A stretch of 64,000 bases of DNA from Hymenobacter busanensis (GCF_008727865.1 NZ_VTWU01000006.1:287730-351729); one strand, 5' to 3'. Shown: positions 15,905 through 25,501, counted from the stretch's first letter. Notes: generated from the sequence alone by a model not told the origin. A program made the numbers and translations.

Positions 15905-16141
15905 ATGTGCATTCGGCCGATTCCCGCGGGCGCACCTCCGCATGCCGCAGGGCGGCCGTTCGCTTCAGCCCACGCTTGGTCACGCAGCCAGCCGGCAACC
16001 GCCGAACCGGCCTTTTCCCAAGTGCCCCAAACGCATGTTGCCACCTGGCAGTACCGGTCGCGCCGCAACGCTACGCTTCCAAGTCGCGTTGCGGTCCTGG
16101 TGCAGCGCCGGGCTGCCGATATCTGGACACTACACCTCAAC

Positions 16142-17485
16142 ATGAAGCTGCCTCCCCCTCGTTTCTATACGGCCGCCGGCACCATTCTCGGCTGGCGAAA
16201 CGGGGCTGTGGTCGGTGCCAGCGGCATTCGGTATGCCCGCGCAGCCCGCTTTCAGCCGCCCACCGACGAGCCGGCCTCTGCCACGCCCGTGCAGGCTACG
16301 GCGCCCGGTCCGGTTTGCCCACAGGTGGTCGATTCGCTGCTCGGCCAGGCGCTGGGGCCAGTCATGGCCGGGCGCACGTTCGACGAAGACTGCCTGCGGC
16401 TGACCGTTACGGCGCCGGCCGAAGCACAGCCCCAGGAGGGCCTGCCCGTTATTGTGTGGGTGCACGGCGGCTCCTACGTGAGCGGCGCCGGCGACCTGGC
16501 CTTTTACGACCCTGCCCCGCTGATAACCGAGCAGCGGGTGGTAGTGGTGGCCGTCACCTACCGCCTAGGGCTGTTTGGTTTTTTGGGCCGGGGCGATGCG
16601 CCGGCCAACCTGGGCTTGCTCGACCTGCTGGCGGCCCTGCGCTGGGTGCAGCGCAACATCGCCGCGTTTGGCGGAGACGCGGCTTGCGTAACCCTGCTGG
16701 GCCACTCTTCCGGGGGCGATGCAGCCGCGCACCTGCTGGTTGCAGAAGGTGCTACGGGTTTGTTTCGGCGTGTTATCCTGCACAGTGCCCCGCTGGGTTT
16801 AGCTCCCAACCGCGCCCGCATGACGCGGGCCATGGCCGCTGCCGTTGCCAGCATTCCGCCCGGTGCCCCACCCGAAGCAGTACTGGCCCGCGAGGCAGCG
16901 GCTTGGCGCGCCGCCCGCTGGTCGGGCCTGAAGGCCGGCATGCCCTTCGGCACGCAATACGGTGCCTTTCCGCTGCCGCCCGAAGATGCCGTAGCCGAGG
17001 CTTGGCGGGCGGCCGCTCCCCGCGTAGACGTGCTCATCGGGTCTACCGCCGAGGAGTTGCGCTTTTTCGCCGTCATCGACCCGAAATTCCGCTGGCTCGC
17101 GCGGTTTCCCTGGCTAGGACCTGCCGTTACGCGCCGGTTGGTGGCCGCCGGCTCGCGCCGCATTTACGTCGATCCGGCGGCGGCCTTTGCTCGCCGGCAC
17201 GCCCAGGCCGGGGGTCGGGCATACTTGTTTTCCGTAACATACCGGCCCCGCGGCAGCGTGTTCGGCGCTGCCCACACCATCGACTTGCCGCTGCTGTTTG
17301 GCACGCGCGAAACGTGGTCGGCCGTGCCGCTGCTCGGCAACGCCTCCTGGGCCGAGGTACAGCAAGCCGGGCAGCAGGTACGGCGCTTGTGGGCCACTTT
17401 CGCCCGCACGGGCACTCTGCCCACCCCTGTGGAAGTTCCCCACGTATTGCACGTGACCCAGGTTTGGGAAGAAAGCCTCGATTGA
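16142..17485 (+). CDS. Type B carboxylesterase
   Basis: A 447-residue alpha/beta hydrolase of the carboxylesterase family. It has EDCLRLTV (the family's EDCLxLN region), the oxyanion-hole segment VWVHGGSYVSG, GLLDLLAALRWVQRNIAAFGGD, and the nucleophile elbow GHSSGGDAA with Ser189, where GESAGG is more common. The acid lies in the SxxEE region (GSTAEELRF) and the His in FGAAHTIDLPLLFG. No signal peptide is visible, and the protein is a little shorter than typical family members. The ATG at 16142 is preferred because the upstream 82 codons lie in the region after the globin terminator and look non-coding. Substrate is unknown. Confidence 0.88.
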   Translation: MKLPPPRFYTAAGTILGWRNGAVVGASGIRYARAARFQPPTDEPASATPVQATAPGPVCPQVVDSLLGQALGPVMAGRTFDEDCLRLTVTAPAEAQPQEGLPVIVWVHGGSYVSGAGDLAFYDPAPLITEQRVVVVAVTYRLGLFGFLGRGDAPANLGLLDLLAALRWVQRNIAAFGGDAACVTLLGHSSGGDAAAHLLVAEGATGLFRRVILHSAPLGLAPNRARMTRAMAAAVASIPPGAPPEAVLAREAAAWRAARWSGLKAGMPFGTQYGAFPLPPEDAVAEAWRAAAPRVDVLIGSTAEELRFFAVIDPKFRWLARFPWLGPAVTRRLVAAGSRRIYVDPAAAFARRHAQAGGRAYLFSVTYRPRGSVFGAAHTIDLPLLFGTRETWSAVPLLGNASWAEVQQAGQQVRRLWATFARTGTLPTPVEVPHVLHVTQVWEESLD

Positions 17486-17668
17486 GAAGTAGGTTCCGTT
17501 CCTTTCGCAGTACCCATTCGGCGCTTGAGGTGCAAGGTGCATTTCCCAACGTGCCTGCTAGGTTTCCAGCAATATACCCAGCAGCGCTTCCAGTCATTCC
17601 ACCTAAAGGGCTGCTGCTTTGGGAAGGCATCGGCTGAGGATTCCCCGAGAGGCAGAAATAAACATAGC

Positions 17669-17718
17669 ACTTTGTATTGCAAAGTCGACTTACAATCACA
17701 TACTTTGCAACACAAAGT
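17669..17718. promoter_or_regulatory. Two 17-bp palindromes (TTTG-N5-CAAA) before the small membrane genes
   Basis: ACTTTGTATTGCAAAGT (17669-17685) and ACTTTGCAACACAAAGT (17702-17718) share identical half-sites and are spaced 33 bp centre to centre, close to three helical turns. They lie about 130 bp before the first small membrane gene and look like a pair of operators for a dimeric repressor. No regulator gene is next to them. Otherwise 17486-17845 shows nothing convincing. Confidence 0.55.
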
Positions 17719-17845
17719 TCTTTCGGAGCAATACCATTGGTAGCCAAGTAAGCATTCGACTGATGCACCGCGGCTGCACCGCTAAGTAGCACGCTTGCGG
17801 CGCTTCAAGGCTCGCTTATGCTTCACTCCTTCCTCCAAACCCAAC

Positions 17846-18147
17846 ATGGCCATGGCCCACACCTCCACTTTTTCACCGACTGCCTTACCCGCCGTCAGCC
17901 GGTTGTTGAGCCTTTTCTTCATGGCTATTGGACGATAAAAATATTCTGGGGAAACGACCCGAATTTCGGAGCATTAACAATTATTCTTTCGCTCGTCTAT
18001 TTGCCAGCAATTAATAATCTGATCAAAGCCAAAATAAGTTTTATAATCCATAGCACAGCAAAAATTATTTTAGGTATACATATTCTGTTTGCTACACTAG
18101 GCGTGGGCAAATTATTTAGCAAAATCGATCTGACGGTGGCGATTTAG
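17846..18147 (+). pseudogene. Small membrane protein, apparently frameshifted
   Basis: Two frames are needed. Frame 2 starts at 17846 (MAMAHTSTFS), reads through SRLLSLFFMAIG and meets a TAA at 17936. Frame 1 carries IKIFWGNDPNFGALTIILSLVYLP and continues to 18147, ending in LGVGKLFSKIDL. One added base near 17931-17935 would join them. The frame-1 half clearly resembles the gene at 18247 (SLVYLP/SLIYLP and the LGV-x6-D end). The stretch is much richer in A and T than its neighbours. An ORF in frame 1 alone from 17818 has an unrelated-looking N-terminus. It could also be a sequencing error. Confidence 0.6.
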
Positions 18148-18246
18148 TAATGTTTCTTTTGGTGTGGTTGAAGTCAGGGTAGCTGAATTCACAACCTTCC
18201 CATTAGCCCGACTATACGGCAGAGCAACAAAAGCCAAACAAAACTC

Positions 18247-18531
18247 ATGAACAAAGCAGAAGCCAGAATGAACATCCCCGACCTGATTGGCTGGGTGTAT
18301 GGCACGACGGTCGTGGTAATTGGTGTGCTGAATTTAGTGCTGGTGCATCCAGTACCGGGAATTGCCTACTTGGTTGTTTCCTTGATTTACTTGCCTCCAA
18401 CAGCAGCCATTCTAAAGAAGAAAATAGGTTTCGCAATCCCCAGAATACTGAAAATTATTGTTGGTATACTTGTTATTCAATTCACTTTGGGTGTAAGCGA
18501 CCTGGGAGACATGATTGACAAGGCATTCTGA
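18247..18531 (+). CDS. Small two- to three-helix membrane protein of unknown family
   Basis: A 94-residue protein with three hydrophobic stretches: GWVYGTTVVVIGVLNLVLV, AYLVVSLIYLPPT and LKIIVGILVIQFTLGV. It ends in VSDLGDMIDKAF. It is a paralogue of the frameshifted gene just upstream. An internal Met at codon 8 is an alternative start. It lies 54 bp before the ABC ATPase gene and could belong to the same operon. Low GC compared with flanking genes hints at transfer. Function is unknown. Confidence 0.75.
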   Translation: MNKAEARMNIPDLIGWVYGTTVVVIGVLNLVLVHPVPGIAYLVVSLIYLPPTAAILKKKIGFAIPRILKIIVGILVIQFTLGVSDLGDMIDKAF

Positions 18532-18585
18532 ATAACAGATTGGGTTCTTTAAAATCTACTCCTCAGCATACATCCTACCCCACTT

Positions 18586-19542
18586 ATGGAACAGCACGAA
18601 TCCCCCTATTTGGTTGACGCTGCAAGTCAAGTCCAGTTACGTATTTCTAACGTTTCCAAAACCTATCCCAACGGCGTGCAGGCCCTGCACGATGTGTCGC
18701 TGGACATTCCGCCGGGCATGTACGGGCTGCTGGGCCCGAACGGGGCCGGCAAGTCGACCCTGATGCGCATTCTGGCCACGCTGCAGGAGCCCGACAGCGG
18801 CCAGCTGCGGCTGGGCCACCTCGACGTGGTGCACCAGAAGGACGCGGTGCGCCGGACGCTGGGCTACCTGCCCCAGGAGTTTGGCCTGTACCCCAAGGCC
18901 CGCGCGGAGGAGCTGCTCGACTACTTCGCGGTGCTCAAAGGCCTTACCAACCGGGCCCGGCGCCGGGAAACCACCGCGGCCCTGCTCCGGCAAACCAACC
19001 TCTGGGACACGCGCCGGCAGCAGCTGGGCGGCTACTCGGGCGGCATGAAGCAGCGCTTCGGCGTGGCCGTGGCTTTGCTGGGCACCCCGCGGCTGCTCAT
19101 CGTCGACGAGCCCACGGCGGGCCTGGACCCGGCCGAGCGGGTGCGCTTCCTGAACCTGCTCAGCGAAGTGGGCGAAACCGGCGTGGTCATCCTCTCCACC
19201 CACCTCGTGGCCGACGTGGCGGAGCTCTGCACCCGCATGGCCATCATCGACCGGGGCCGCATTCTGCTCGAGGCCCGGCCGCTGGAGGCCGTGGCCGCCC
19301 TGCACGGCCGCATCTGGCGCCGGCTGACCGATAAACCCGCCCTGCCCGCGCTGGCGCAGCAGCACCGGATCATTTCGGCCAAGCGGCTGAGCGGGCGCAC
19401 CCTGGTGCACGTGTACAGCGAAGAAGCACCCGGCCCCGGGTTTGAGCCGGTGAAGCCCGATCTGGAAGACGTGTACTTCAGCGCCATGGCCGGGCACTTT
19501 GGCCACGCCGTGCCGCACCGCGCTAAGGAAGTAGGGCTATGA
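18586..19542 (+). CDS. ABC transporter ATPase, copy 1
   Basis: A 318-residue ABC-2 type ATPase with Walker A GPNGAGKST, Q-loop YLPQEFG, signature YSGGMKQR and Walker B LLIVDEPTAGLDP followed by the H-loop STH. The C-terminal 90 residues are the extra domain of drug/lantibiotic-exporter-like ATPases. The stop overlaps the start of the permease-peptidase gene by 4 bp (ATGA), so the two are coupled. From 19017 to 19423 the DNA is identical by eye to 34391-34797 in copy 2, while the flanking sequence differs. Substrate is not evident. Confidence 0.94.
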   Translation: MEQHESPYLVDAASQVQLRISNVSKTYPNGVQALHDVSLDIPPGMYGLLGPNGAGKSTLMRILATLQEPDSGQLRLGHLDVVHQKDAVRRTLGYLPQEFGLYPKARAEELLDYFAVLKGLTNRARRRETTAALLRQTNLWDTRRQQLGGYSGGMKQRFGVAVALLGTPRLLIVDEPTAGLDPAERVRFLNLLSEVGETGVVILSTHLVADVAELCTRMAIIDRGRILLEARPLEAVAALHGRIWRRLTDKPALPALAQQHRIISAKRLSGRTLVHVYSEEAPGPGFEPVKPDLEDVYFSAMAGHFGHAVPHRAKEVGL

Positions 19543-22500
19543 GGTTCTGGGCAATATTTCGCTTCGAGTTTACTTACCAGGTGCGCCGGCCGTGGCCCTG
19601 GCTCTTTGTGGCCGTCCTGCTGCTGCTCGATTTCCTGATGACGCGGGACGGTACCCTTTCCGGGGTACTCTACGCCGACTTTTTTCTGAACTCACCCTTT
19701 GCCGTGGCCAAAACCACGGTGTTTGGCGGTCTGCTCTGGCTGGTGATGGCCGCGGCCGTTGCCGGCGAAGCCGCCGCGCGGGATGTGGCCACGCGCATGC
19801 ATCCGCTCATCTATACTACCTCCGTCAGCAAGGCCGATTACCTGGGGGGACGCTTTCTGGCGGCTCTTGCCATCAATGCCTTGCTGCTGCTTGCCGTGCA
19901 GGCGGGCATCCTGCTGGGGGTTTACCTGCCCGGCGTGGCTCCCGAGTTGATTGGCCCGTTTCGGCCGGCCGCTTTTCTCACCTCGTACGCCTTCATTGCC
20001 CTTCCGAATGCCTTTGCGGCCACGGCCCTTCAGTTTTTGCTGGCGGCGCGCAGCGGCCGGGCTATGGCCAGTTACTTCGGCAGCTTTCTAATTGTGTTCA
20101 TGGGCTTCTTCGTGGCCTCGCTCCTGCTTTACAAACGGGGACTGGGCGCGCTACTCGACCCCATCGGCATCCGCTTCGTGGTAGAAGATCTGGCGCATTT
20201 GTGGACGCCCATTGAGAAAAACCGGCGCCTGTTGGGGTTGGAAGGCCCGCTGCTCATCAACCGTCTGCTATGGCTCAGTATCGGGCTGGTTGCTTGCGCG
20301 GTTACCTACCTGGGCTTTCGATTTGCGCATCGCACCGACAGCAGCGGATGGCCGGCACGTGCCTGGGCCCGGCTCAGCCGCACAACTACACCGGCGGCGG
20401 GCACTTTTCCGCTCCCGGCTCCCGCGCCGGCCGGCATCGGCGTCGCGGCAAGCGTGCCCGTCCCGGTTCCGCGGGTTGCCCGCACATTCGGTTTCGCCAC
20501 CCACACGCGGCAGCTGCTGGCCGTAGCCGCAGATGCTTTTCGTTCCATTGCGGCTAGTTGGGGCGGCCTGGCTTTGCTGGTCGTCATTCCGCTCCTGACG
20601 GTTCCCGTGGTGCTCGACCAAATGTCGGCCAACGACGTGCCGCTGCTGCCCACCACCCCACGCGTCATCAGCGAGCTGACTGCCTCGCTGTCGGATGAGC
20701 TGAGCCGCTGGGTAATCATTCCGTTCCTCATCGTGTACTTCGCTGGCGAGCTGGTGTGGCGGGAGCGGGATGCCCGGCTGAGCGAAATTACCGATGCCAT
20801 GCCGGGGTCGGACTGGCCTCTATTCCTGGGTAAATTCCTGGGGCTGGGCCTTGTACTCGTCGTGTTTCTGGCGCTGCAAACGGCGGCCGGCATGCTGGCA
20901 CAGGCCATGCAGGGCTACCAGCGGTTCGAGGTGGGGCTTTACCTGAAAATCCTGTTTGGGCTGCAGCTGACCGATTACCTGCTCTTTGCCCTGCTTGCCT
21001 TGGCAGTGCACGTGGTGGCAAACCAGAAATACGTGGGGCATCTGGTATCCATTCTCGCCTTCGTGTTCATTGCCTTGGCGTCCTTGTTCGGCGTCGAGCA
21101 CAACCTGCTTATCTACGGCGCCAGTCCGGGGTGGTCGTACACGGAAATGCGCGGTTTCGGCGCCTCGCTCGGGCCGTGGCTGTGGTTTAAGCTCTATTGG
21201 GCGGCGTGGGCGCTGCTGCTGGCGGTGGTAGCCCGGCTGTGGTGGGTGCGCGGCCGCCAAAACGCTCTGGGCGAGCGGCTCCGGCTGGCGCGCAGCCGTT
21301 TCGCTGGCTCCACAGCTTGGGTCGCTACGGTTGCGGCGGGGCTGCTGCTGGTGCTTGGCGGCTACATTTTCTACAACACCAACGTGCTCAACCAGTACCG
21401 CAACACCGCCGCAACCAAGGCGCGGGCGGCCCGGTACGAACGGCGCTACGGCCGGTACGCGGCCACTCCGCAACCGCAGCGCACGGCCACGTCCCTGCAC
21501 ATCGAGGTGTATCCCACGCGGCGGACCGTGCACATCCGGGGCACGTACCGCCTGGTGAACCGCAGCTCCAAGCCGCTCGACTCGATTCACGTGGCTACTG
21601 CTTCGGACGCCGACACGCGGGCCATTGCCTTCGACCGGCCGGCAACCTGTGTACTGACCGACACCGAACTGGGGCATCGGGTGTACGCGCTCCGGCATCC
21701 GCTTCGGCCCGGCGACTCGCTGCAACTTCGTTTTGAGGTGCGGGTTGCGCCCCGGGGCTTCCGCGAAAACGGCGTCGACGGCTCCGTGGTGGCAAACGGC
21801 ACCTCCTTCACCAACAGCTGGCTGCCCGCCATCGGCTACCAAACAAGTCGGGAGTTGCTCGGTGCCAGCGACCGGCGGGAACATGGCCTCGCCCCGCGCC
21901 CGGTAATTGCGTCGCTCTACAACGTGGCCGCACGGCATGAGCGGGGTGGCGGCACCGCCTTCGAGGCGGTGGTGGGCACCGAGGCGGGGCAGGTGGCGGT
22001 GGCGCCGGGCGTGTTGCGCCGCACCTGGACGGCGGGCGGCCGCCGCTACTTCCGGTACGCTTCCGACGGACCGATTGGGAGTGAGTGGGCTTTCTTCTCG
22101 GCCCGCTACGCGGTGCACGAAGCCAAGTGGAAGAGCCCCGACGGCTCGGGGCACGACGTGGCCATTCGCGTATTCCATCACCCAACGCACACGGCCCATC
22201 TGGCCCGCATGGTCCGGAGCATTCGGGCTTCGCTGAACTACTACACCCAGCAGTTTGGCCCTTACCGGCAGCGCCAGCTTACCGTGGTGGAGCGCCCCGG
22301 CAACGGCACCGGCATGCACGCTGAAGCCAGCATGCTTTCCTACGGAGAAGGGTTTTCGCACTGGGCCCCGCAGCAGGCGCCGGGCAGCCTCGATCTGCCC
22401 TACGCAGTGGTGGCGCACGAAATGGCCCACCAGTGGACGGTGCCGTACGCCAACGTGGAAGGGGCTCCGGTGATGTCCGAAAGCGTGGCTTGGTACTACG

Positions 22501-23174
22501 CCATGCAGGCCATAGAAGCCGCGCGGGGGCACGAGGAGTTGGAGCGGCTCCGGCACTTTATGCGCCAGCCGTACCCGTACGCGCCCATCCGCCGGGGCGA
22601 ACCGCTCCTGCGCGGCCTCGATCCCTACCTGAGCTACCGCCGCGGCCCCTTCGCGCTCTACACTATGAGCCAGTACATCGGTGTGCCGCGGGTGAATGGC
22701 GCGTTGCGGCGCCTGCTCGAAAAGCACCGGTCGCCGGGGGCTCCGCTGGCCACCACGCTTGATTTGTACCGGGAACTGCAGGCTGCCACGCCAGACTCGC
22801 TGCACTACCTGCTGCGCGACCTGTTTGAGGTGAATACCTACTGGGAGCTGAAAACGAAGCAAGCCACGGCCCAGCAGACCCCAGCCGGCTCCTGGCAGGT
22901 TACGCTGCAGGTGCAGGCCCGCAAACTAGTGGCCGACAGTGCGGGCACCGAGCGGGAAGTGCCGATGAATGACTGGGTGGAGGTGGGCGTTTTTGCGCCC
23001 CGCACCTCAGATGAGGACCTTAGCCAACCCTTGTACCAGCACAAACACCGCATCCGCTCCGGCCCGCAAACCCTGGTGGTGACGGTACCTCGCAAGCCCG
23101 CCCGCGCCGGCATCGACCCGCAGCTGCTGCTGATTGATTTGAACGGCGCCGACAATGTGGTGAACGTGCGCTGA
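19539..23174 (+). CDS. ABC permease fused to M1-type zinc peptidase, copy 1
   Basis: A 1211-residue fusion. The first about 590 residues hold two ABC-2-like membrane halves (helices by eye at 15-280 and 335-600), joined by a Pro/Ala-rich loop. A last helix (AAGLLLVLGGYIFYNTNVL) leads to an extracytoplasmic peptidase domain (about 640-1211). The zinc site HEMAH is at 960-964, and the next glutamate in SES lies only 16 residues after the second His, where classic M1 enzymes have 18. The GxMEN exopeptidase motif is not recognisable (GMHAEASM stands near its place). Such fusions are annotated in Bacteroidota as ABC permease/M1 aminopeptidase, but I know of no defined substrate. Confidence 0.9.
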   Translation: MRFWAIFRFEFTYQVRRPWPWLFVAVLLLLDFLMTRDGTLSGVLYADFFLNSPFAVAKTTVFGGLLWLVMAAAVAGEAAARDVATRMHPLIYTTSVSKADYLGGRFLAALAINALLLLAVQAGILLGVYLPGVAPELIGPFRPAAFLTSYAFIALPNAFAATALQFLLAARSGRAMASYFGSFLIVFMGFFVASLLLYKRGLGALLDPIGIRFVVEDLAHLWTPIEKNRRLLGLEGPLLINRLLWLSIGLVACAVTYLGFRFAHRTDSSGWPARAWARLSRTTTPAAGTFPLPAPAPAGIGVAASVPVPVPRVARTFGFATHTRQLLAVAADAFRSIAASWGGLALLVVIPLLTVPVVLDQMSANDVPLLPTTPRVISELTASLSDELSRWVIIPFLIVYFAGELVWRERDARLSEITDAMPGSDWPLFLGKFLGLGLVLVVFLALQTAAGMLAQAMQGYQRFEVGLYLKILFGLQLTDYLLFALLALAVHVVANQKYVGHLVSILAFVFIALASLFGVEHNLLIYGASPGWSYTEMRGFGASLGPWLWFKLYWAAWALLLAVVARLWWVRGRQNALGERLRLARSRFAGSTAWVATVAAGLLLVLGGYIFYNTNVLNQYRNTAATKARAARYERRYGRYAATPQPQRTATSLHIEVYPTRRTVHIRGTYRLVNRSSKPLDSIHVATASDADTRAIAFDRPATCVLTDTELGHRVYALRHPLRPGDSLQLRFEVRVAPRGFRENGVDGSVVANGTSFTNSWLPAIGYQTSRELLGASDRREHGLAPRPVIASLYNVAARHERGGGTAFEAVVGTEAGQVAVAPGVLRRTWTAGGRRYFRYASDGPIGSEWAFFSARYAVHEAKWKSPDGSGHDVAIRVFHHPTHTAHLARMVRSIRASLNYYTQQFGPYRQRQLTVVERPGNGTGMHAEASMLSYGEGFSHWAPQQAPGSLDLPYAVVAHEMAHQWTVPYANVEGAPVMSESVAWYYAMQAIEAARGHEELERLRHFMRQPYPYAPIRRGEPLLRGLDPYLSYRRGPFALYTMSQYIGVPRVNGALRRLLEKHRSPGAPLATTLDLYRELQAATPDSLHYLLRDLFEVNTYWELKTKQATAQQTPAGSWQVTLQVQARKLVADSAGTEREVPMNDWVEVGVFAPRTSDEDLSQPLYQHKHRIRSGPQTLVVTVPRKPARAGIDPQLLLIDLNGADNVVNVR

Positions 23175-23212
23175 CGCCCTCGACTGCCGGCTTCGGCGCG
23201 GCGCTACGCTCC

Positions 23213-24595
23213 TTACAGGTGACGCAGCTCCACGCGGTCAATTGCCAGGCGGCCGCTGGGGTGCAGGTCGAGTTGGTAGCGGTTCAGGACCGGCCCTATT
23301 TCTTGCACAACGGGCTTGCCGTTTTTCTGCACCACCGGCGCCCCATTCAGCGCGTACTGCAACTGCGTACCCGTCTTCGTAATTTCCACGTCCACCCATT
23401 CGCTGTCGAACTTCGGCCCGGGATGATCTGCTTGCATGCCGTACCACACACCGCTGCCCCGCACGGGAGCAAACACCCCAAACGTCTCGCCGGTTTGGTA
23501 GGCCTCGTCGGCGTACACAAACGTGTAGTACCACGTCTTTTGGCTTTTGAGCTGGGTTCGTTTGCGTAAGTCCAGCCGCAGGGTGTTGACGCCAAATAGC
23601 TTTACGCGCAAGCTGTAATAGTCTTCGTCCATGCCCATGCTGTTGATACGCTGGCGGGGCGCCAGGGCCTTGAGGCGCAGCTTGAGGCTGAAGTCCTTGG
23701 TGAAATCAAACCCGCTGGTGTTGGCAAACGCCCGGCTCTGGCTGACCACCGGCCAAAAGCTGTCGTAGAACCCATCCAAACCCGATACTTTGTGGGCCTC
23801 GGGCGCCACGCTGTCGGCCAGCACGTAGGTTCCCGGCGCAAACGAGGCCCCCGCCCATGCCTGCCGCTGCGGGCCGTTGCTGGCGCGGGGAATGTAGCGC
23901 AGCAACATTTCCGGGTCGGCGTTGCTGCTGGGTTCGGCCGGCAGGTCGGTTCTGAGCCATTGCCGGGTGTTGCGAAATTGCCGCCATTGCTTGCTTGGCT
24001 CGTCGAATTCTTCCACCAACACTTGCTTGCGCAGGGCGTGGTAGGTGCCGTCGGCAGAAACGAACTTGCTGATGCGAGGCGTCAGCGCGTCTACTTCCTT
24101 GCGCTGCTTGGCGTAACTGATGAAGTCGTTGACGGTGGACAGCACGGCCTCGGCGCCCAGCGCCAGCGCGCCCAAATCGGTGAGGCCGCCGTTGAGTTGC
24201 AGGCGCAGGAGTTCGGGGCTGGCCAGCAGTTGGGTTTGCACGTCGGGCGGCACCACCGTGAGCAGCTGCGTAATCAGCTGCCCGGCCGACTGCTCGTAGC
24301 TCTTGCCCTGGCTGCTTTGCAGCGTGCGGTTGAGCTGCCCCACCAAGCCATTGAGCGTGGCGGGGTTGTCCAGATTCAAGCCAGCCGTGCCCTGCGCAGT
24401 GTTCATCGTCAGCGTTTGCAGCAGCAGCGTCACGTCGTCGGGCGTAACCTTGCCGTTGGTCAGCATGGCTTTCAGCGGCCCCTCGCTGCTGGCGCGCAGC
24501 TGCTCGGCCAAACCAGGTGCCGACTGCGCCTGGGCGCTGAACCGGGGCGCGCCCAGGGCACCCAACAGGAAGAAAAACGAAAACAGCTTGCGCAT
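23213..24595 (-). CDS. Secreted protein of unknown function
   Basis: A 460-residue protein with an N-terminal signal peptide (MRKLFSFFFLLGALGAPRFS, cleavage near SAQAQ). The first half is helical and rich in Leu and Gln, the second half beta-rich with aromatic residues (TWYYTFVYADEAYQTGETFG, WYGMQADH) and ends RLAIDRVELRHL, which resembles a carbohydrate-binding or lectin-like sandwich. I do not recognise the family. The ATG at 24595 is preferred over a codon six residues upstream because it places the signal at the N-terminus. It runs convergently to the permease-peptidase gene. Confidence 0.8.
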   Translation of the reverse strand: MRKLFSFFFLLGALGAPRFSAQAQSAPGLAEQLRASSEGPLKAMLTNGKVTPDDVTLLLQTLTMNTAQGTAGLNLDNPATLNGLVGQLNRTLQSSQGKSYEQSAGQLITQLLTVVPPDVQTQLLASPELLRLQLNGGLTDLGALALGAEAVLSTVNDFISYAKQRKEVDALTPRISKFVSADGTYHALRKQVLVEEFDEPSKQWRQFRNTRQWLRTDLPAEPSSNADPEMLLRYIPRASNGPQRQAWAGASFAPGTYVLADSVAPEAHKVSGLDGFYDSFWPVVSQSRAFANTSGFDFTKDFSLKLRLKALAPRQRINSMGMDEDYYSLRVKLFGVNTLRLDLRKRTQLKSQKTWYYTFVYADEAYQTGETFGVFAPVRGSGVWYGMQADHPGPKFDSEWVDVEITKTGTQLQYALNGAPVVQKNGKPVVQEIGPVLNRYQLDLHPSGRLAIDRVELRHL

Positions 24596-24662
24596 ACGAA
24601 GGGGTAAAATCACGCCAAAGCTATCCGCCCTGTCGGCGGTTCACAATACCCGATAGTAGGTA

Positions 24663-24693
24663 TTTCAGGAAGGGGAGCCGCCCGCTACATTTG
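24663..24693 (+). promoter_or_regulatory. Bacteroidota-type promoter for the gene at 24732
   Basis: TTTC (24663-24666) is followed after 19 bp by TACATTTG (24686-24693), a perfect match to the -7 consensus TAnnTTTG with a 3-of-4 match to the -33 TTTG. The leader is 38 bp. Confidence 0.6.
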
Positions 24694-24731
24694 GCCGAAA
24701 CCGTCCTTTTTCCACTTCTTCTCCTCGCCTG

Positions 24732-25331
24732 ATGTTGCACCGTTTACTCCGTTTGGTTTTCCTCGTGCTTTGCATGGGCGCACCGGCCCTGGGCCAGGCC
24801 CAGATCAAGCTGCAGAGCGGCACCTACATTTCCTCCGATGGCCGCATGGAAGTGCTGGTGGACATGCAGGCCGACGGCACCTTTATTCTGAAAGCGCCCA
24901 ACCGCACCAACCGCTACGTGCGGCAAAGCGGCGACGTGTACCAACACGCCGAAATGACCAACTACCAGCTGCGCGTGGTCAGCCCCACCAAGTTCACCTC
25001 GTTTATGGCCGGCGGCGGCAACCCCTTCGACTTTACCCTCAGCCGGCCCGGCCTGACCCCGCCCACCGCCGTAGCCGAGCACCCGCAGTGGCAGGCGCTG
25101 TACGACAAATACAAAACCAAGGCCCAGCAGGCCGAGGGCGACGAAGTGCAGGCGTGGACGTTTTGCGCCGCCGTGGCCTATACCCGCGCCCACATGGCCA
25201 ACAACCAGGAAGTTACCGACTCCTACATCGAGCCCATCATCGTCAGCCTGAAGCAAATTCTGGTTGAGCCGCAGACCTGCCCGTGCTCCGACGTCATTCC
25301 GGCGGCGCTCTGGTCGCGCTTCAATCCCTGA
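24732..25331 (+). CDS. Small secreted protein of unknown function
   Basis: A 199-residue protein with signal peptide MLHRLLRLVFLVLCMGAPAL, cleaved near GQAQ. The mature part opens with a beta-rich repeat-like segment (SGTYISSDGRMEVLVDMQADGTFIL) and ends with two cysteines in PQTCPCSDV. I do not recognise a family. The start is supported by the promoter 38 bp upstream. It is divergent from the secreted protein at 23213-24595. Confidence 0.8.
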   Translation: MLHRLLRLVFLVLCMGAPALGQAQIKLQSGTYISSDGRMEVLVDMQADGTFILKAPNRTNRYVRQSGDVYQHAEMTNYQLRVVSPTKFTSFMAGGGNPFDFTLSRPGLTPPTAVAEHPQWQALYDKYKTKAQQAEGDEVQAWTFCAAVAYTRAHMANNQEVTDSYIEPIIVSLKQILVEPQTCPCSDVIPAALWSRFNP

Positions 25332-25493
25332 TTTCCGCCCCGGCGTCCGGGCAGCGGGCCCGAGCAACTAGCCACACCCCACCAGCCGGAAGCAGCTGCT
25401 TTGCCGCCATTCTCTAGCCAGCACCCGGGCCCCGACTGGCCCGGCTAGTGCCCTCTTGTGCCCGCGGCTTGCGGCGGGCTGACATTTCTGCTT

Positions 25494-25501
25494 TAAGTTT
25501 G
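25494..25501 (+). promoter_or_regulatory. icd -7 promoter box
   Basis: TAAGTTTG fits TAnnTTTG exactly, 82 bp before the icd ATG. The -33 element is weak (CTTG at 25468-25471, 22-bp spacing). Confidence 0.5.

Noticed and set aside
17127..17792. Minus-strand frame with a glycine-zipper-like stretch (GGMTGSAAGYIAGNLAG)
   Set aside because: Most of it is antisense to the carboxylesterase, and nothing supports a start or a domain.
20820..22862. 680-codon antisense frame opposite the permease-peptidase
   Set aside because: No recognisable motif. The sense strand encodes a domain-supported protein.
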